A stretch of DNA of 64,000 bases from Shewanella glacialipiscicola (GTDB lineage Bacteria; Pseudomonadota; Gammaproteobacteria; Enterobacterales; Shewanellaceae): NCBI RefSeq assembly GCF_023283485.1, contig NZ_JAKILU010000001.1, forward strand, positions 186,001 through 250,000, read 5' to 3'. Both the position numbers and the translations under genes were made by a program. The notes beneath the pieces were generated by a model, which had not been told where the DNA came from, made no database searches, and saw only the letters and a list, made by a program, of their open reading frames with translations. How positions within the stretch are numbered: the first letter of the stretch is position 1; every line of letters starts with the position of its first letter. Of this stretch, positions 7,995-18,100 are shown piece by piece.

Positions 7995-10037
7995 ATGAAA
8001 ATTGTTAAAAATAGTTTTAACAAATCGGCGCTTGCTTTGGGGGTGGCGTCGGCATTGAGTTTGTTAATGATCCCAAGTGTTAATGCAATATCATTTAATT
8101 GGGGAGAGGTTGAAGGCACATTTGACTCAACTTGGACGGCAGGTGCGAGTTGGCGTGTGGGTGAGCGTGATTGGGAAGGCCAAATTGGTAAGGTGAATCA
8201 ACCTCAGTTTGACTGGGCTAACTACAGTGCATTTAATAATACAAAATATACTTCAGCTGATATTTGGGCCCAACCAGGTTCATATTCAAGCAACAATGAT
8301 TTAAGTAATTTACTCTATTCTCAAGGTGACACTACCTCTGAAATCGTTAAAGGTTTGCATGAATTATCGTTGAAATACAAAAACTACGGTTTATTTGCCC
8401 GTGGCATGTATTTCTACGATCGTAAACTTAATGATGGTAATTATGATTTTAATGATCCGCTAACGGGCAAAGAGTTTGACCCTTGCGAAGACAACCGTGC
8501 TTCAGAAGTGCAATGTAAAGATATTCGTTTATTAGATGCGTTTGTGTATGGCAACTTTGATTTGAATGATGGTGCTAATCCATTATCAATCCGTGTTGGT
8601 AATCAAGTGGTGTCTTGGGGTGAGAGTACCTTAATTGCCCACGGGATTAGTGAAATCAACGCGGTGGATTTGAACATACTTAACGCGCCGGGTGCTGAAC
8701 TGAAAGAAGCATTCAGACCCCAAGGCATGGTCTGGGCGTCCCTTGGTCTGACAGACTCGTTAACGGTTGAAGCATTCTATCAATATGATTGGCAACCTAT
8801 TTGGGTGCCAACAGCGGGTTCTATCTTTGCAACGAATGATTTTGTGGGTTATGGCGGTTATGCACAAAATGCCCAGCTTGGATTTAATGCTAACCCCGAT
8901 ATTAATTTAGATTTCATGACGCAGGAATATGAGCTTCTAGCGGGCATGATCGCTAGCGGTCAATCGATTCCAACACAGCAGTTAGTTTCTATGGCTTTAG
9001 CTTATCCCACTAAAGTGACGCTGGTGCAGGATGAAGAAAAACCCAGTGATGATGGACAATACGGTATCAAGCTCGGTTATTATGCACCGGAACTGGGTGA
9101 AACTGAATTTGGTTTCTATTTTATGAATTACCATAGCCGTCGTCCGCTTATTAGTGGTACGGCTGCTGATTTTAGTACGGGCGCGTTGTTATCTGATTTG
9201 GCCGTATTAGGACAAAGCGCTGGAGATATTAACCGCGAATTACTATTGAGTTTGAAGAGTTTTTCTAAGGCGCAAGTCGTCTATCCAGAAGATATTAAAC
9301 TGTATGGTGTGAGTTTCAATACGCTGATTGGTGATACCTCTGTCGCGGGCGAAATTTCCCATCGTCAAGATGAACCGTTGCAAATCGATGACGTTGAATT
9401 ATTGTTTGCCGGTATGCCACAGCAGTTAGCCAATGCGGGGCTTCGTCCTGATCTTGATGGCATTTCACAGATTAAAGATGTTCAACCGGGTGAAACCGTG
9501 GATGGCTTTATTCGTCTTGATACCACTCAGGCACAGATGACGTTTACTCATTTATTCGGCCCAACCTTAGGGTTAGATAATTTGACAATGCTGGCCGAAG
9601 TCGGTGGTGTATGGATCCACGATATGCCAGGTTTTGATGAACTGCGCCTCAATGGTCCTGGTACATCTCGTTCTGGTGGTAATCCAGATATGCCGGGGAT
9701 TATTCAAGCACTGCATAATGGCCCTGAAACTAATCCATTCCCGACTGATTTTGCATGGGGTTACCGTTTAGTCGCTAAAGCTGATTTCAACAACGTATTC
9801 GCAGGGGTCAATATGTCACCACGCATGATTTTCTCCCATGACGTTGACGGTATCACTCCTGATCCTATGTTCCTGTTTACTGAAGGACGTAAGTCTGTCG
9901 CACTAGGTGTTAACTTCGATTATCAAAACCGTTGGGGGGCAGATATCTCCTATAACAATTTCTTTGGCGGTGTCGGTACGACAAATGCGATGGCAGATCG
10001 TGATTATGTTTCATTCAATATCAAGTATTCGATCTAA
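7995..10037 (+). CDS. DUF1302 family putative outer-membrane protein
   Basis: A 680-residue exported protein of the DUF1302 family. A signal peptide (about residues 1-31, ending PSVNA) is followed by GEVEGTFDSTWTAGASWR, the characteristic start of mature DUF1302 proteins. The rest alternates aromatic and polar residues as in beta strands and ends YVSFNIKYSI, which fits an outer-membrane barrel, though the last residue is not the usual Phe. Two cysteines (about 160 and 170) may form a disulfide. It is first in a four-gene set with DUF1329, a YCF48-like propeller and an RND/MMPL pump. Barrel topology and transport role are inference; no function is established from sequence. Confidence 0.85.
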   Translation: MKIVKNSFNKSALALGVASALSLLMIPSVNAISFNWGEVEGTFDSTWTAGASWRVGERDWEGQIGKVNQPQFDWANYSAFNNTKYTSADIWAQPGSYSSNNDLSNLLYSQGDTTSEIVKGLHELSLKYKNYGLFARGMYFYDRKLNDGNYDFNDPLTGKEFDPCEDNRASEVQCKDIRLLDAFVYGNFDLNDGANPLSIRVGNQVVSWGESTLIAHGISEINAVDLNILNAPGAELKEAFRPQGMVWASLGLTDSLTVEAFYQYDWQPIWVPTAGSIFATNDFVGYGGYAQNAQLGFNANPDINLDFMTQEYELLAGMIASGQSIPTQQLVSMALAYPTKVTLVQDEEKPSDDGQYGIKLGYYAPELGETEFGFYFMNYHSRRPLISGTAADFSTGALLSDLAVLGQSAGDINRELLLSLKSFSKAQVVYPEDIKLYGVSFNTLIGDTSVAGEISHRQDEPLQIDDVELLFAGMPQQLANAGLRPDLDGISQIKDVQPGETVDGFIRLDTTQAQMTFTHLFGPTLGLDNLTMLAEVGGVWIHDMPGFDELRLNGPGTSRSGGNPDMPGIIQALHNGPETNPFPTDFAWGYRLVAKADFNNVFAGVNMSPRMIFSHDVDGITPDPMFLFTEGRKSVALGVNFDYQNRWGADISYNNFFGGVGTTNAMADRDYVSFNIKYSI

Positions 10038-10050
10038 AAGGACTCAAACA

Positions 10051-11415
10051 ATGAAGAAACTGACGATATTGGCGAGCGCTGTGATGATGGCACTTGTTGT
10101 GCCAGTGGCTACGGCGAAAATTTCTGAAACCGATGCAGCTAAACTTGGCAATGAATTAACACCTTTGGGTGCTGAAAAAGCTGGTAATGCTGATGGTTCC
10201 ATTCCGGCATGGGATGGGGGTATTACCAAACCTGTTGCGGGTTATACCAAAGGGATGCATCACCCCGATCCTTTCCCTGAAGATAAGATTGAATTTACCA
10301 TTACCAATGCCAACAAAGCACAATATAAAGACTTTTTAACGCCGGGTCAGATGAAGTTATTCGAACTTTATCCTGAAACCTACAAGATGAATGTCTATCA
10401 AACTCGCCGTAGTGCATCTGTGCCGCAATATGTTTACGATGCAACTAAGGCTAATGCGACTCGGGCTGAACTGATTTCACAGGGTAATGGAATTTCAGGT
10501 GCCATGATTGGTATTCCATTTCCGATCCCTGCAAATGGCTTAGAGGCAATTTGGAACCATATTTTACGTTTTCGCGGCGTTGAAATAGAGACTTCACGTA
10601 GCCAAGCGGCCCCGACAGCTGATGGTAGCTACAGCTTAGTAGAAACAGCCGAAGAAATTCGATTTGAATACTCACGTCCTGAAATTACCCTCGAACAACT
10701 TAAAGCTAGCAATACCTTATTTTACTTTAAGCAAGTGGTAACCCAGCCTGCGCGTCTCGCTGGAACCGCGTTGTTAGTCAAAGAAACCATGGATCAGGAG
10801 GCTTTGCCACGCCAAGCTTGGACCTATAACACCGGGCAACGTCGTGTACGTAAAGCGCCTAACGTCGCGTTTGATACCCCAGGTACAGTGTCAGATGGTC
10901 TGCGTACTACCGATGACTTAGATATGTTTAACGGCTCACCATCGCGCTATAACTGGGAGCTTGTTGGAAAAAAAGAAATTTATATTCCGTATAACGATTA
11001 TAAATTGCACTCAGACAAGCTGAAATATGACCAAATATTAAAACCGGGTCACGTGAATCCTGAATATGTGCGTTGGGAAAAACACCGTGTATGGCAAGTG
11101 AAGGCGACGTTGAAAGACGGTATGCGCCACATTTACAAAGTACGCGACATGTACCTTGATGAAGACTCATGGCAAGTATCGATTGCTGATCTCTACGATA
11201 ACCGTGATCAACTGTATCGTGTGGCTGTGGCACATGGTTTGAATTACTACGAAGTGCCGACTCAATGGGATACGTTAGAAGTGTTCCATGATTTGCAATC
11301 TCGTCGCTATCTCGCTATGGGCTTAGACAATCAAAGTGGTATGTATAACTTCGATGCCAAATTGACTGAAGCTAACTTTACCCCCGATGCATTGCGTCGT
11401 GAAGGGATTCGTTAA
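10051..11415 (+). CDS. DUF1329 family periplasmic protein (LolA/LolB-like)
   Basis: A 454-residue protein with an N-terminal signal peptide (MKKLTILASAVMMALVVPVATA) and no lipobox. It belongs to DUF1329, often annotated as an outer-membrane lipoprotein-sorting protein because of its expected LolA/LolB-like fold, a fold suited to carrying acyl chains through the periplasm. It starts 13 bases after the DUF1302 stop with AAAGGA at 10036-10041 as ribosome binding site; the same frame is open further upstream inside DUF1302 but those starts would bury the signal peptide. DUF1302 and DUF1329 genes are routinely adjacent, so a shared outer-envelope task is likely. Confidence 0.87.
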   Translation: MKKLTILASAVMMALVVPVATAKISETDAAKLGNELTPLGAEKAGNADGSIPAWDGGITKPVAGYTKGMHHPDPFPEDKIEFTITNANKAQYKDFLTPGQMKLFELYPETYKMNVYQTRRSASVPQYVYDATKANATRAELISQGNGISGAMIGIPFPIPANGLEAIWNHILRFRGVEIETSRSQAAPTADGSYSLVETAEEIRFEYSRPEITLEQLKASNTLFYFKQVVTQPARLAGTALLVKETMDQEALPRQAWTYNTGQRRVRKAPNVAFDTPGTVSDGLRTTDDLDMFNGSPSRYNWELVGKKEIYIPYNDYKLHSDKLKYDQILKPGHVNPEYVRWEKHRVWQVKATLKDGMRHIYKVRDMYLDEDSWQVSIADLYDNRDQLYRVAVAHGLNYYEVPTQWDTLEVFHDLQSRRYLAMGLDNQSGMYNFDAKLTEANFTPDALRREGIR

Positions 11416-11429
11416 TAAGCCATGTATTA

Positions 11430-11448
11430 AGGGGCGCCTTGCGCCCCT
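11430..11448 (+). terminator. Intercistronic hairpin (possible attenuator)
   Basis: 8-bp stem AGGGGCGC / GCGCCCCT with a CTT loop, 14 bases after the DUF1329 stop and 21 before the propeller gene. Only a broken T tract follows (TCATTTGTTT), so it may attenuate transcription or protect the 3' end of the upstream mRNA. Confidence 0.55.
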
Positions 11449-11469
11449 CATTTGTTTAAGGAAGTTTGT

Positions 11470-12486
11470 ATGTCGTTTCGCATCCTTCAGTTTGTAGCTG
11501 TATTCAGTTTGAGTAGCGCTTTTTTTCCTTCTACGCTATCTGCTTCTCCCTCCGATCCGCTTTTTTCTCAAATTCAACCACTTGCCGCATCATCTTTAAT
11601 TTTAGATATTGCCAATGTTGGTAAAGGTTTAGTCGCTGTGGGTGAACGCGGTCATGTATTAGTGTATGACGGCAGTTGGCAACAAGTCGCAACACCTGTT
11701 AGCTCGCAGCTGACAAAAGTATTTTTTATCGATCAAAAACGGGGTTGGGCCGTAGGTCATGACGCGACCATTTTGCATACTCAAGATGGTGGCCAAACTT
11801 GGCTGCAGCAGATGCACTCGCCCGAGATTGAAAAACCTTTCCTCGATGTGGTGTTTTTAAGTGAAAACCATGGCATTGCCATTGGTGCTTATGGTTTGTT
11901 TTATCGCACTAGCGATGGCGGCGCCCATTGGAGCGATGAGTTTCATGCAGAACTTTTAGCTGAGGAAGATGTGGCCTATTTAGCGGAATTAAAAGATAGC
12001 GACCCAGCTGCTTATTTGAGTGCGCGTGCGTCTTTATTACCGCACTTTAATCGTATATTAACCTTAACCGACGGGCGTTTATTACTGGTTGGTGAGTTGG
12101 GGTTAGTGGCCATGTCTAGCGATCAAGGTAAAACATTTACCCGTACCAGCTTTGATTACGATGGTTCTATGTTCAACGCCATAGAAACCCAAGATGCTGT
12201 GTATGTCATGGGCCTCAGAGGACATTTATTTAAGGCTGATATGAGCTTAAACCAATGGACTGAAATCACATTACCAGTGCAATCTTCAATCAATGGGGCT
12301 ATGTCAGCCGCTGACGATACACTGTATTTAGTTGGCAATGCGGGGATTGTCATAAAACTGAATAAAGACGATAGCAGCAGTATTGTCACTCGTCGCCAAG
12401 GGGAAAACTTAGTCTCAATTGCGAAGGATAATCAAGGTGATATATGGTTATCTGGCAGCCAAGGATTGTTTATTCTTAAGCCATAA
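11470..12486 (+). CDS. YCF48-like beta-propeller, exported
   Basis: A 338-residue protein with a signal peptide (MSFRILQFVAVFSLSSAFF to about residue 27). The mature part shows repeated propeller blades with glycine turns and Asp-box-like elements: VGERGHVLV, VGHDATILHTQDGGQTW, IGAYGLFYRTSDGGAHW, VGELGLVAMSSDQGKTF, MGLRGHLF, VGNAGIVI and SGSQGLFI. This resembles the YCF48/Hcf136 assembly-factor fold. The ATG at 11470 follows AAGGAAG at 11458-11464. Its place between DUF1329 and the MMPL pump suggests a periplasmic adaptor or scaffold for that pump, which is inference. Confidence 0.85.
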   Translation: MSFRILQFVAVFSLSSAFFPSTLSASPSDPLFSQIQPLAASSLILDIANVGKGLVAVGERGHVLVYDGSWQQVATPVSSQLTKVFFIDQKRGWAVGHDATILHTQDGGQTWLQQMHSPEIEKPFLDVVFLSENHGIAIGAYGLFYRTSDGGAHWSDEFHAELLAEEDVAYLAELKDSDPAAYLSARASLLPHFNRILTLTDGRLLLVGELGLVAMSSDQGKTFTRTSFDYDGSMFNAIETQDAVYVMGLRGHLFKADMSLNQWTEITLPVQSSINGAMSAADDTLYLVGNAGIVIKLNKDDSSSIVTRRQGENLVSIAKDNQGDIWLSGSQGLFILKP

Positions 12487-12518
12487 AATTTTAAAACAAC
12501 AATAACAGGGCCGAGAAG

Positions 12519-14834
12519 ATGTTAGAGAAACTGGTCAACGGATTTGAGTCATTTTTATTTCGCAACCGCGCGTGGGTTGTCGGTATTTTTGTATTTTTGA
12601 CGTTGTTTTTAGGCTATCAAGCCAGTCAGCTCAAAATGGATGCCGCTTTTATTAAGAATATTCCACTGCATCATAGTTATATGCAGACCTACCTGAAACA
12701 CCAAAAAGATTTTGGTGGTGCCAACAGCATCATGGTGGCGGTGGAGGATACTAGCGGTAATATTTTTAACGCTAATTATTTTGATACCTTAAAAAATGTG
12801 CACGATCAGCTATTTTTTATTCCAGGGGTTGATCGCGCGCAGGTGAAATCCATTTTTTCGCCTTCGACTCGTTTTACTGAAGTTGTCGAAGACGGCTTTG
12901 CTGGCGGGCCGGTGATCCCTGCCGATTTTTCAACATCGGTAGCGGGCTTAGAAACTGTGCGCGACAATATTGAAAAAGCCAGCATTGTCGGCCGGTTAAT
13001 TGCCAACGATTACAGTGCAGCCATGGTGTCGGCGCAGTTAATGGATTTTGATCCACAAACGGGAAAACCGCTCGATACCATCGCCTTTGCGGCGCAGCTC
13101 GAAAAAGAGCTGAGGGGCAAGTTTGAAACCGACAAAGTCAAAATTCATATTATCGGTTTTGCCAAAATGGCTGGCGATGTGGCCGATGGCGCTAAGGGCG
13201 TATTGCTGTTCTTTGTGATCGCGATTTTGATCACGGCCATTATGGTCTACCTCTTTTCTAAATCGCTTATTCTGACTATTTTACCCCTCGTCTGTAGCTT
13301 AACGGCCGTGGTATGGCAGCTCGGTTTATTGACTGTGATAGGGTTTGGTCTCGATCCTATGTCGATTCTAGTGCCTTTTTTGGTGTTCGCCATCGGGGTG
13401 AGCCATGGAGTGCAGATTATTAATGCTGTGAGACGCCGGGTTATCGACGGGCAAACCACAAAAGCAGCGGCAGCATCAGCATTTCGCAGTTTATTAGTCC
13501 CTGGCGGCGTGGCATTACTATCTGATACTGTTGGCTTTATTACTCTTTTATCTATTGATATTGGTATTATTCGCGAGCTGGCAATTTCGGCATCATTGGG
13601 TGTCGGCGTGATTATTTTCACTAACCTTATCCTATTACCCTTAGTGATTTCTTTTACTGATATTAAAGTCAGCAAACACGCTGTACGGACGACAGAAGAA
13701 GTTCGCAGTGAGGCTATTTGGCGTTTCTTAGCGCGGTTTGCGACACCTAAATATGCTGTGGTAGTGATCATTGCGACTGTGGTGCTGTATTTTATCGGCT
13801 TACAACAAGCAAATCAGATGAAGATTGGTGACTTACAGGGCGGGGCACCAGCGTTACATCAAGATTCACGCTATAACTTAGACACCTTCTTTATTACAGA
13901 CCATTTCTCTATTACCACAGATGTCATGACTGTGATTGTTGAGGCGGCGCCTGAGGCTTGTACTTATCATGATGTACTGACGCAAATTGATGAGTTTGAA
14001 TGGTTAGTGCGTAATACTCCTGGAGTTGAATCCACAGTGAGCTTGGCCTCAGTGGCTAAAAAAGTGAACGCAGGTTTTAACGAAGGTAATCCAAGGTGGG
14101 AAGTGCTGCCACGCACAACCGCAAGCTTAGTACAGGCGATTGGCCAAATTCCGACTACCTCGGGTTTGTTAAATAGTGATTGCTCTGTGATGCCTGTGTA
14201 TCTATTTATGAAAGATCATAAGGCTGAAACTATTGAAACTGTCATTGCTAAAGTCAAAGCAGTTGCCGCTAAAATGGATAACGATAAGTTGCAGTTCAAA
14301 TTGGCATCCGGACCTGTAGGCGTAATGGCCGCAACCAACGAAGCGGTGGCGCAGGCGCAGTTACCTATGATGTTGTACGTCTATGGAGCCGTGTTTGTAC
14401 TCTGCTTAATCAGCTTTAAATCTCTTAAAGCGACGATTGCGGTCATTATTCCACTTTATGTGGTGTCGACATTGGCACAAGCCTTGATGACTCAACTCGA
14501 TATTGGCTTAGCTGTCAGTACGTTACCTGTTATTGCTCTTGGCGTAGGTATCGGTGTGGACTATGGTATTTATATCCTTTCGACCATGTCGCCTAAACTG
14601 TCAGAGGGGATGCCAGTGCAGCAGGCTTACTATGAGGCATTGGTCGAGCGAGGCAGTGCAGTGATCTTTACGGGCTTAACGTTAGCGATTGGTGTGAGTA
14701 CTTGGTTCTTCTCCGCACTTAAATTCCAAATGGATATGGGGATATTGTTAACATTTATGTTTGTGGTAAATATGCTCGGTGCAATCATTATCTTGCCGGC
14801 ATTGGCCGCTGTTTTCTGGCGCCAACCTAAGTAG
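12519..14834 (+). CDS. RND superfamily (MMPL/SSD-type) exporter
   Basis: A 771-residue inner-membrane protein with the two-fold RND/MMPL architecture: TM1 near residues 18-36, a periplasmic loop to about 225, a TM bundle to about 390, a second loop (430-620), and a second TM bundle to the end. The second bundle keeps the GVGIGVDYGIY motif with the proton-relay aspartate, while the matching place in the first bundle reads AIGVSHGVQII. MMPL proteins move lipids and other hydrophobic molecules. GAGAAG right before the ATG serves as ribosome binding site. It is the last gene of the DUF1302/DUF1329/propeller set. Confidence 0.9.
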   Translation: MLEKLVNGFESFLFRNRAWVVGIFVFLTLFLGYQASQLKMDAAFIKNIPLHHSYMQTYLKHQKDFGGANSIMVAVEDTSGNIFNANYFDTLKNVHDQLFFIPGVDRAQVKSIFSPSTRFTEVVEDGFAGGPVIPADFSTSVAGLETVRDNIEKASIVGRLIANDYSAAMVSAQLMDFDPQTGKPLDTIAFAAQLEKELRGKFETDKVKIHIIGFAKMAGDVADGAKGVLLFFVIAILITAIMVYLFSKSLILTILPLVCSLTAVVWQLGLLTVIGFGLDPMSILVPFLVFAIGVSHGVQIINAVRRRVIDGQTTKAAAASAFRSLLVPGGVALLSDTVGFITLLSIDIGIIRELAISASLGVGVIIFTNLILLPLVISFTDIKVSKHAVRTTEEVRSEAIWRFLARFATPKYAVVVIIATVVLYFIGLQQANQMKIGDLQGGAPALHQDSRYNLDTFFITDHFSITTDVMTVIVEAAPEACTYHDVLTQIDEFEWLVRNTPGVESTVSLASVAKKVNAGFNEGNPRWEVLPRTTASLVQAIGQIPTTSGLLNSDCSVMPVYLFMKDHKAETIETVIAKVKAVAAKMDNDKLQFKLASGPVGVMAATNEAVAQAQLPMMLYVYGAVFVLCLISFKSLKATIAVIIPLYVVSTLAQALMTQLDIGLAVSTLPVIALGVGIGVDYGIYILSTMSPKLSEGMPVQQAYYEALVERGSAVIFTGLTLAIGVSTWFFSALKFQMDMGILLTFMFVVNMLGAIIILPALAAVFWRQPK

Positions 14835-14845
14835 GGTCTACCAAT

Positions 14846-14872
14846 GGGGAGCATGAGCTCCCTATTTGCTTT
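14846..14872 (+). terminator. Probable terminator after the MMPL gene
   Basis: Stem GGGAGC / GCTCCC (14847-14852 with 14857-14862) and an ATGA loop, followed by TATTTGCTTTT. The T tract is interrupted, so strength is uncertain. Confidence 0.55.
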
Positions 14873-14997
14873 TGAATACTTAGTCTGCTTTATCGATTAT
14901 TTGGTCATATCTTATTGTGGGTTTGCGTCAATACTGGGTTTCAACAGGATGTACCACTAAAATTTTCCTCGAATTACAGTGAGTTTAGTAATAGACT

Positions 14998-15026
14998 TTG
15001 CCTGATGATCCAGATCACACTAAATT
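14998..15026 (+). promoter_or_regulatory. Possible promoter for NAD-GDH
   Basis: TTGCCT and TAAATT are separated by exactly 17 bases about 75 bases before the start codon. The match to the sigma-70 consensus is moderate, so this is a suggestion only. Confidence 0.3.
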
Positions 15027-15101
15027 AATCTGAGATTATTAAGCCGAAGCATCCAAATAATGAAAAAAAGCGCTGCCATAGACGCTTAAGGAAACAGCAA
15101 C

Positions 15102-18100
15102 ATGGCCTTGAAAGATGCAATGCCTTCAGTACTACTTGAAAAGGTAGTCAGTTTAATTCACGCTAAAGTCCCTAATTCACAAGCCAAGCAAGTTGAACAG
15201 TTCGCCACCTGCCTTTATGCCCACATGTCAAAAGACGATCTGAATGCGCGTAATGACAGTGATTTATACGGTGCGGTTCTCAGTTTATGGAACGCATTGA
15301 ACAAAACGCCCAAAGGTAACACTCACCTACGAGTGTTCAACCCTAGCCAAGCCAAGCACGGCTGGCAATCTACCCATTCGATCATTGAAGTTATCCAACC
15401 TGACATGCCATTCTTGGTAGATTCAGTTGGTATGGCATTGAATCGTATGGGTATTACGGCTCACATGATGTTACATACACCACTGGCTATTGAGCGTTCA
15501 GAAAGCGGTGTAAGTAGTGTAACTTATCTTAATCAGAGCCCTGAAAGCACTGAACAAGTTGCCGTTTTCTTGATTGAAATCGACCGTCAAAGCAGTACCG
15601 TTGATATCAAAGCATTAGAGCGCGAAATTCAATCAGTACTCACCGATGTTGCCGCATCAGTCAACGACTGGGAAGCCATGTCGGCTAAGCTAAGTGAGAC
15701 AATCAAGGACTTACCTAAACGTCCATTTCCAGGTGAGAAGCAAGAGTTAGAAGAAGCGATTAACTTTTTAACTTACTTGAATAATCATCATTTTACCTTA
15801 TTAGGTTACCGTCAATACGATTTAAAGCGTGTCGAAGGTGACGTAGAGTTAGTGCCAAATATCGCCTCTAGTTTAGGTTTGATGAACAAGCACACTAAAG
15901 CTCAGCCAGAACAAGGTTTGTTGCTATCTAGCTTCTCTGATAGCGCTCGTAAAGAAGCGTTAGATCATAGTTTGCTGATCCTCACTAAGAGCAGTGCAAA
16001 GAGCCGCGTACATCGTCCAGCCTATGTTGATTATATCGGCATCAAGCGTTTTGATAAGCAAGGCAATGTGGTCGGTGAAGATAGATTTATCGGCTTATAT
16101 GCATCAAATCTCTATAATCGTAGCCCACGTGAAATCCCATTACTGAATGAGAAAGTGCAGCGCGTATTAGATCGTTCAGGCTTAACTCCACGTTCGCACG
16201 ACTATAAAGCCTTGCTAAACATCCTGGAGAATTTGCCTCGTGACGAGCTAATTCAAGCCAATGTGGATGATTTAGCATACATGGCGCATGGCGTGCTAGA
16301 AATGCAAGACAGAGACAAGTTGAAACTCTTTGTGCGCAAAGATGGTTTCGGCCGTTTCTTATCTTGCTTAGTGTATGTTGCCAAAGATCGTTACAACACT
16401 AAACTTCGCCAAGATACTCAACGTATTCTGGCTCAGCATTTTAACAGCAAAGAAGATGTAGAGTTTACGACTTATTTTTCCGAGTCAACACTCGCCCGTA
16501 CTCACTACATTGTCAAAGTTGATAACAATAATATGGATGTAGATGTGGCTGCCATAGAAAATAATTTAATTGAAGCGGCGCGTTCATGGGAAGATAAGTT
16601 AAGCACAGCGCTTAACAGTGCACTGGGCGAAGAAGCCGGTACGCATCTAACTAAACGTTATTTTAATGCGTTTGAGCAAAGCTATAAAGAAGACGTATTG
16701 CCAAGCTCTGCTGTCGTTGACATGCAACAGCTTGAAGCGCTGGATGACGAGCACAAACTGGGCATGTTGTTTTATCAACCGCAGGAAGCTGCGTTGAATG
16801 ACAACAAAGTACGCTTGAAACTATTCCACAAAGATGAGCCTATTCATCTGTCTGACGTGCTGCCAATGCTCGAAAACTTTGGTCTGCGCGTGATTAACGA
16901 GCGTCCATATGAAGTGAAAACCTCAGACGGTTCTACCTTCTGGATTTTAGACTTCTTGATGACAGTTAAAGTTGTCAACACAGACAACATCGCCGATAGC
17001 CAAGACCGATTCCAAACTGCATTGTCACAAGTGTGGCAAAAGAAATTAGAAGATGACGGTTTCAACCGTATTATTCTGGCGTCAGGTTTAACGGGTCGTG
17101 AAGTTTCAGTATTACGTGCTTATGCTAAATACATGCGCCAAATCGACGCCACATTTAGCCAAGCCTATATTGAAGAAACCTTCGGCCGTTATCCACAAAT
17201 CGCTGATTTACTGGTTAAAATGTTTGTCCGTAAGTTTAATCCTAAACTTAAAACCCGCACACTGGGCAAGTTTATGGAACAAATTAATCTACGTTTAGAC
17301 GAAGTATCTAGCTTAGATGATGACCGTATTATTCGTCGTTATTTAGATCTGATTAATGCCACCGTACGCACTAACTTTTATCAACAGGATGCAAAAGGCG
17401 AAGCGAAGAGTTATATCTCGTTCAAATTTATGCCTTCAATGATCCCTGAAATGCCACGTCCATTGCCGAAATTCGAAATATTCGTTTATTCGCCACGGGT
17501 TGAAGGTGTGCATTTACGTTACGGCAAAGTGGCTCGTGGCGGTTTGCGCTGGTCAGATCGCCGTGAAGATTTCCGTACCGAAGTATTAGGTTTGGTTAAA
17601 GCGCAGCAAGTGAAAAACACCGTTATTGTACCTGTGGGTGCAAAAGGGGGTTTCGTTTGTAAACAGTTGCCTACTGAAGGCGGTCGTGAAGCCTTCTTCA
17701 CTGAAGGTCAAGATTGTTATCGCTTATTCATTCGTGCATTACTGGATATTACCGATAACATCGTTAATGGTGAAATCGTCCATCCGCTTGATGTCATTCG
17801 TCACGATGAAGATGACCCATATTTAGTGGTGGCAGCCGATAAAGGCACCGCGACCTTCTCTGATATTGCTAACTCAATCGCCATTGAATACGGTTTTTGG
17901 TTAGGTGATGCATTTGCATCGGGTGGCAGTAACGGTTACGACCATAAAAAAATGGGTATCACCGCCAGAGGTGGATGGGAATCGGTTAAGCGCCACTTCC
18001 GCGAAGTGGGCATTGATTGTCAAACCACAGACTTTACCTGTATCGGTATTGGTGACATGGCGGGCGACGTATTCGGTAACGGTATGTTGTTGTCTGAGCA

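Noticed and set aside
9907..10050. Upstream extension of the DUF1329 frame into the DUF1302 gene
   Set aside because: It would place 48 residues before an obvious signal peptide; ATG 10051 has a proper ribosome binding site.
13247..13771. Long open frame on the minus strand inside the MMPL gene (174 codons)
   Set aside because: It lies fully within a clear coding region on the other strand, has a composition rich in Ile, Thr and Arg that mirrors the membrane codons, and has no family motif.
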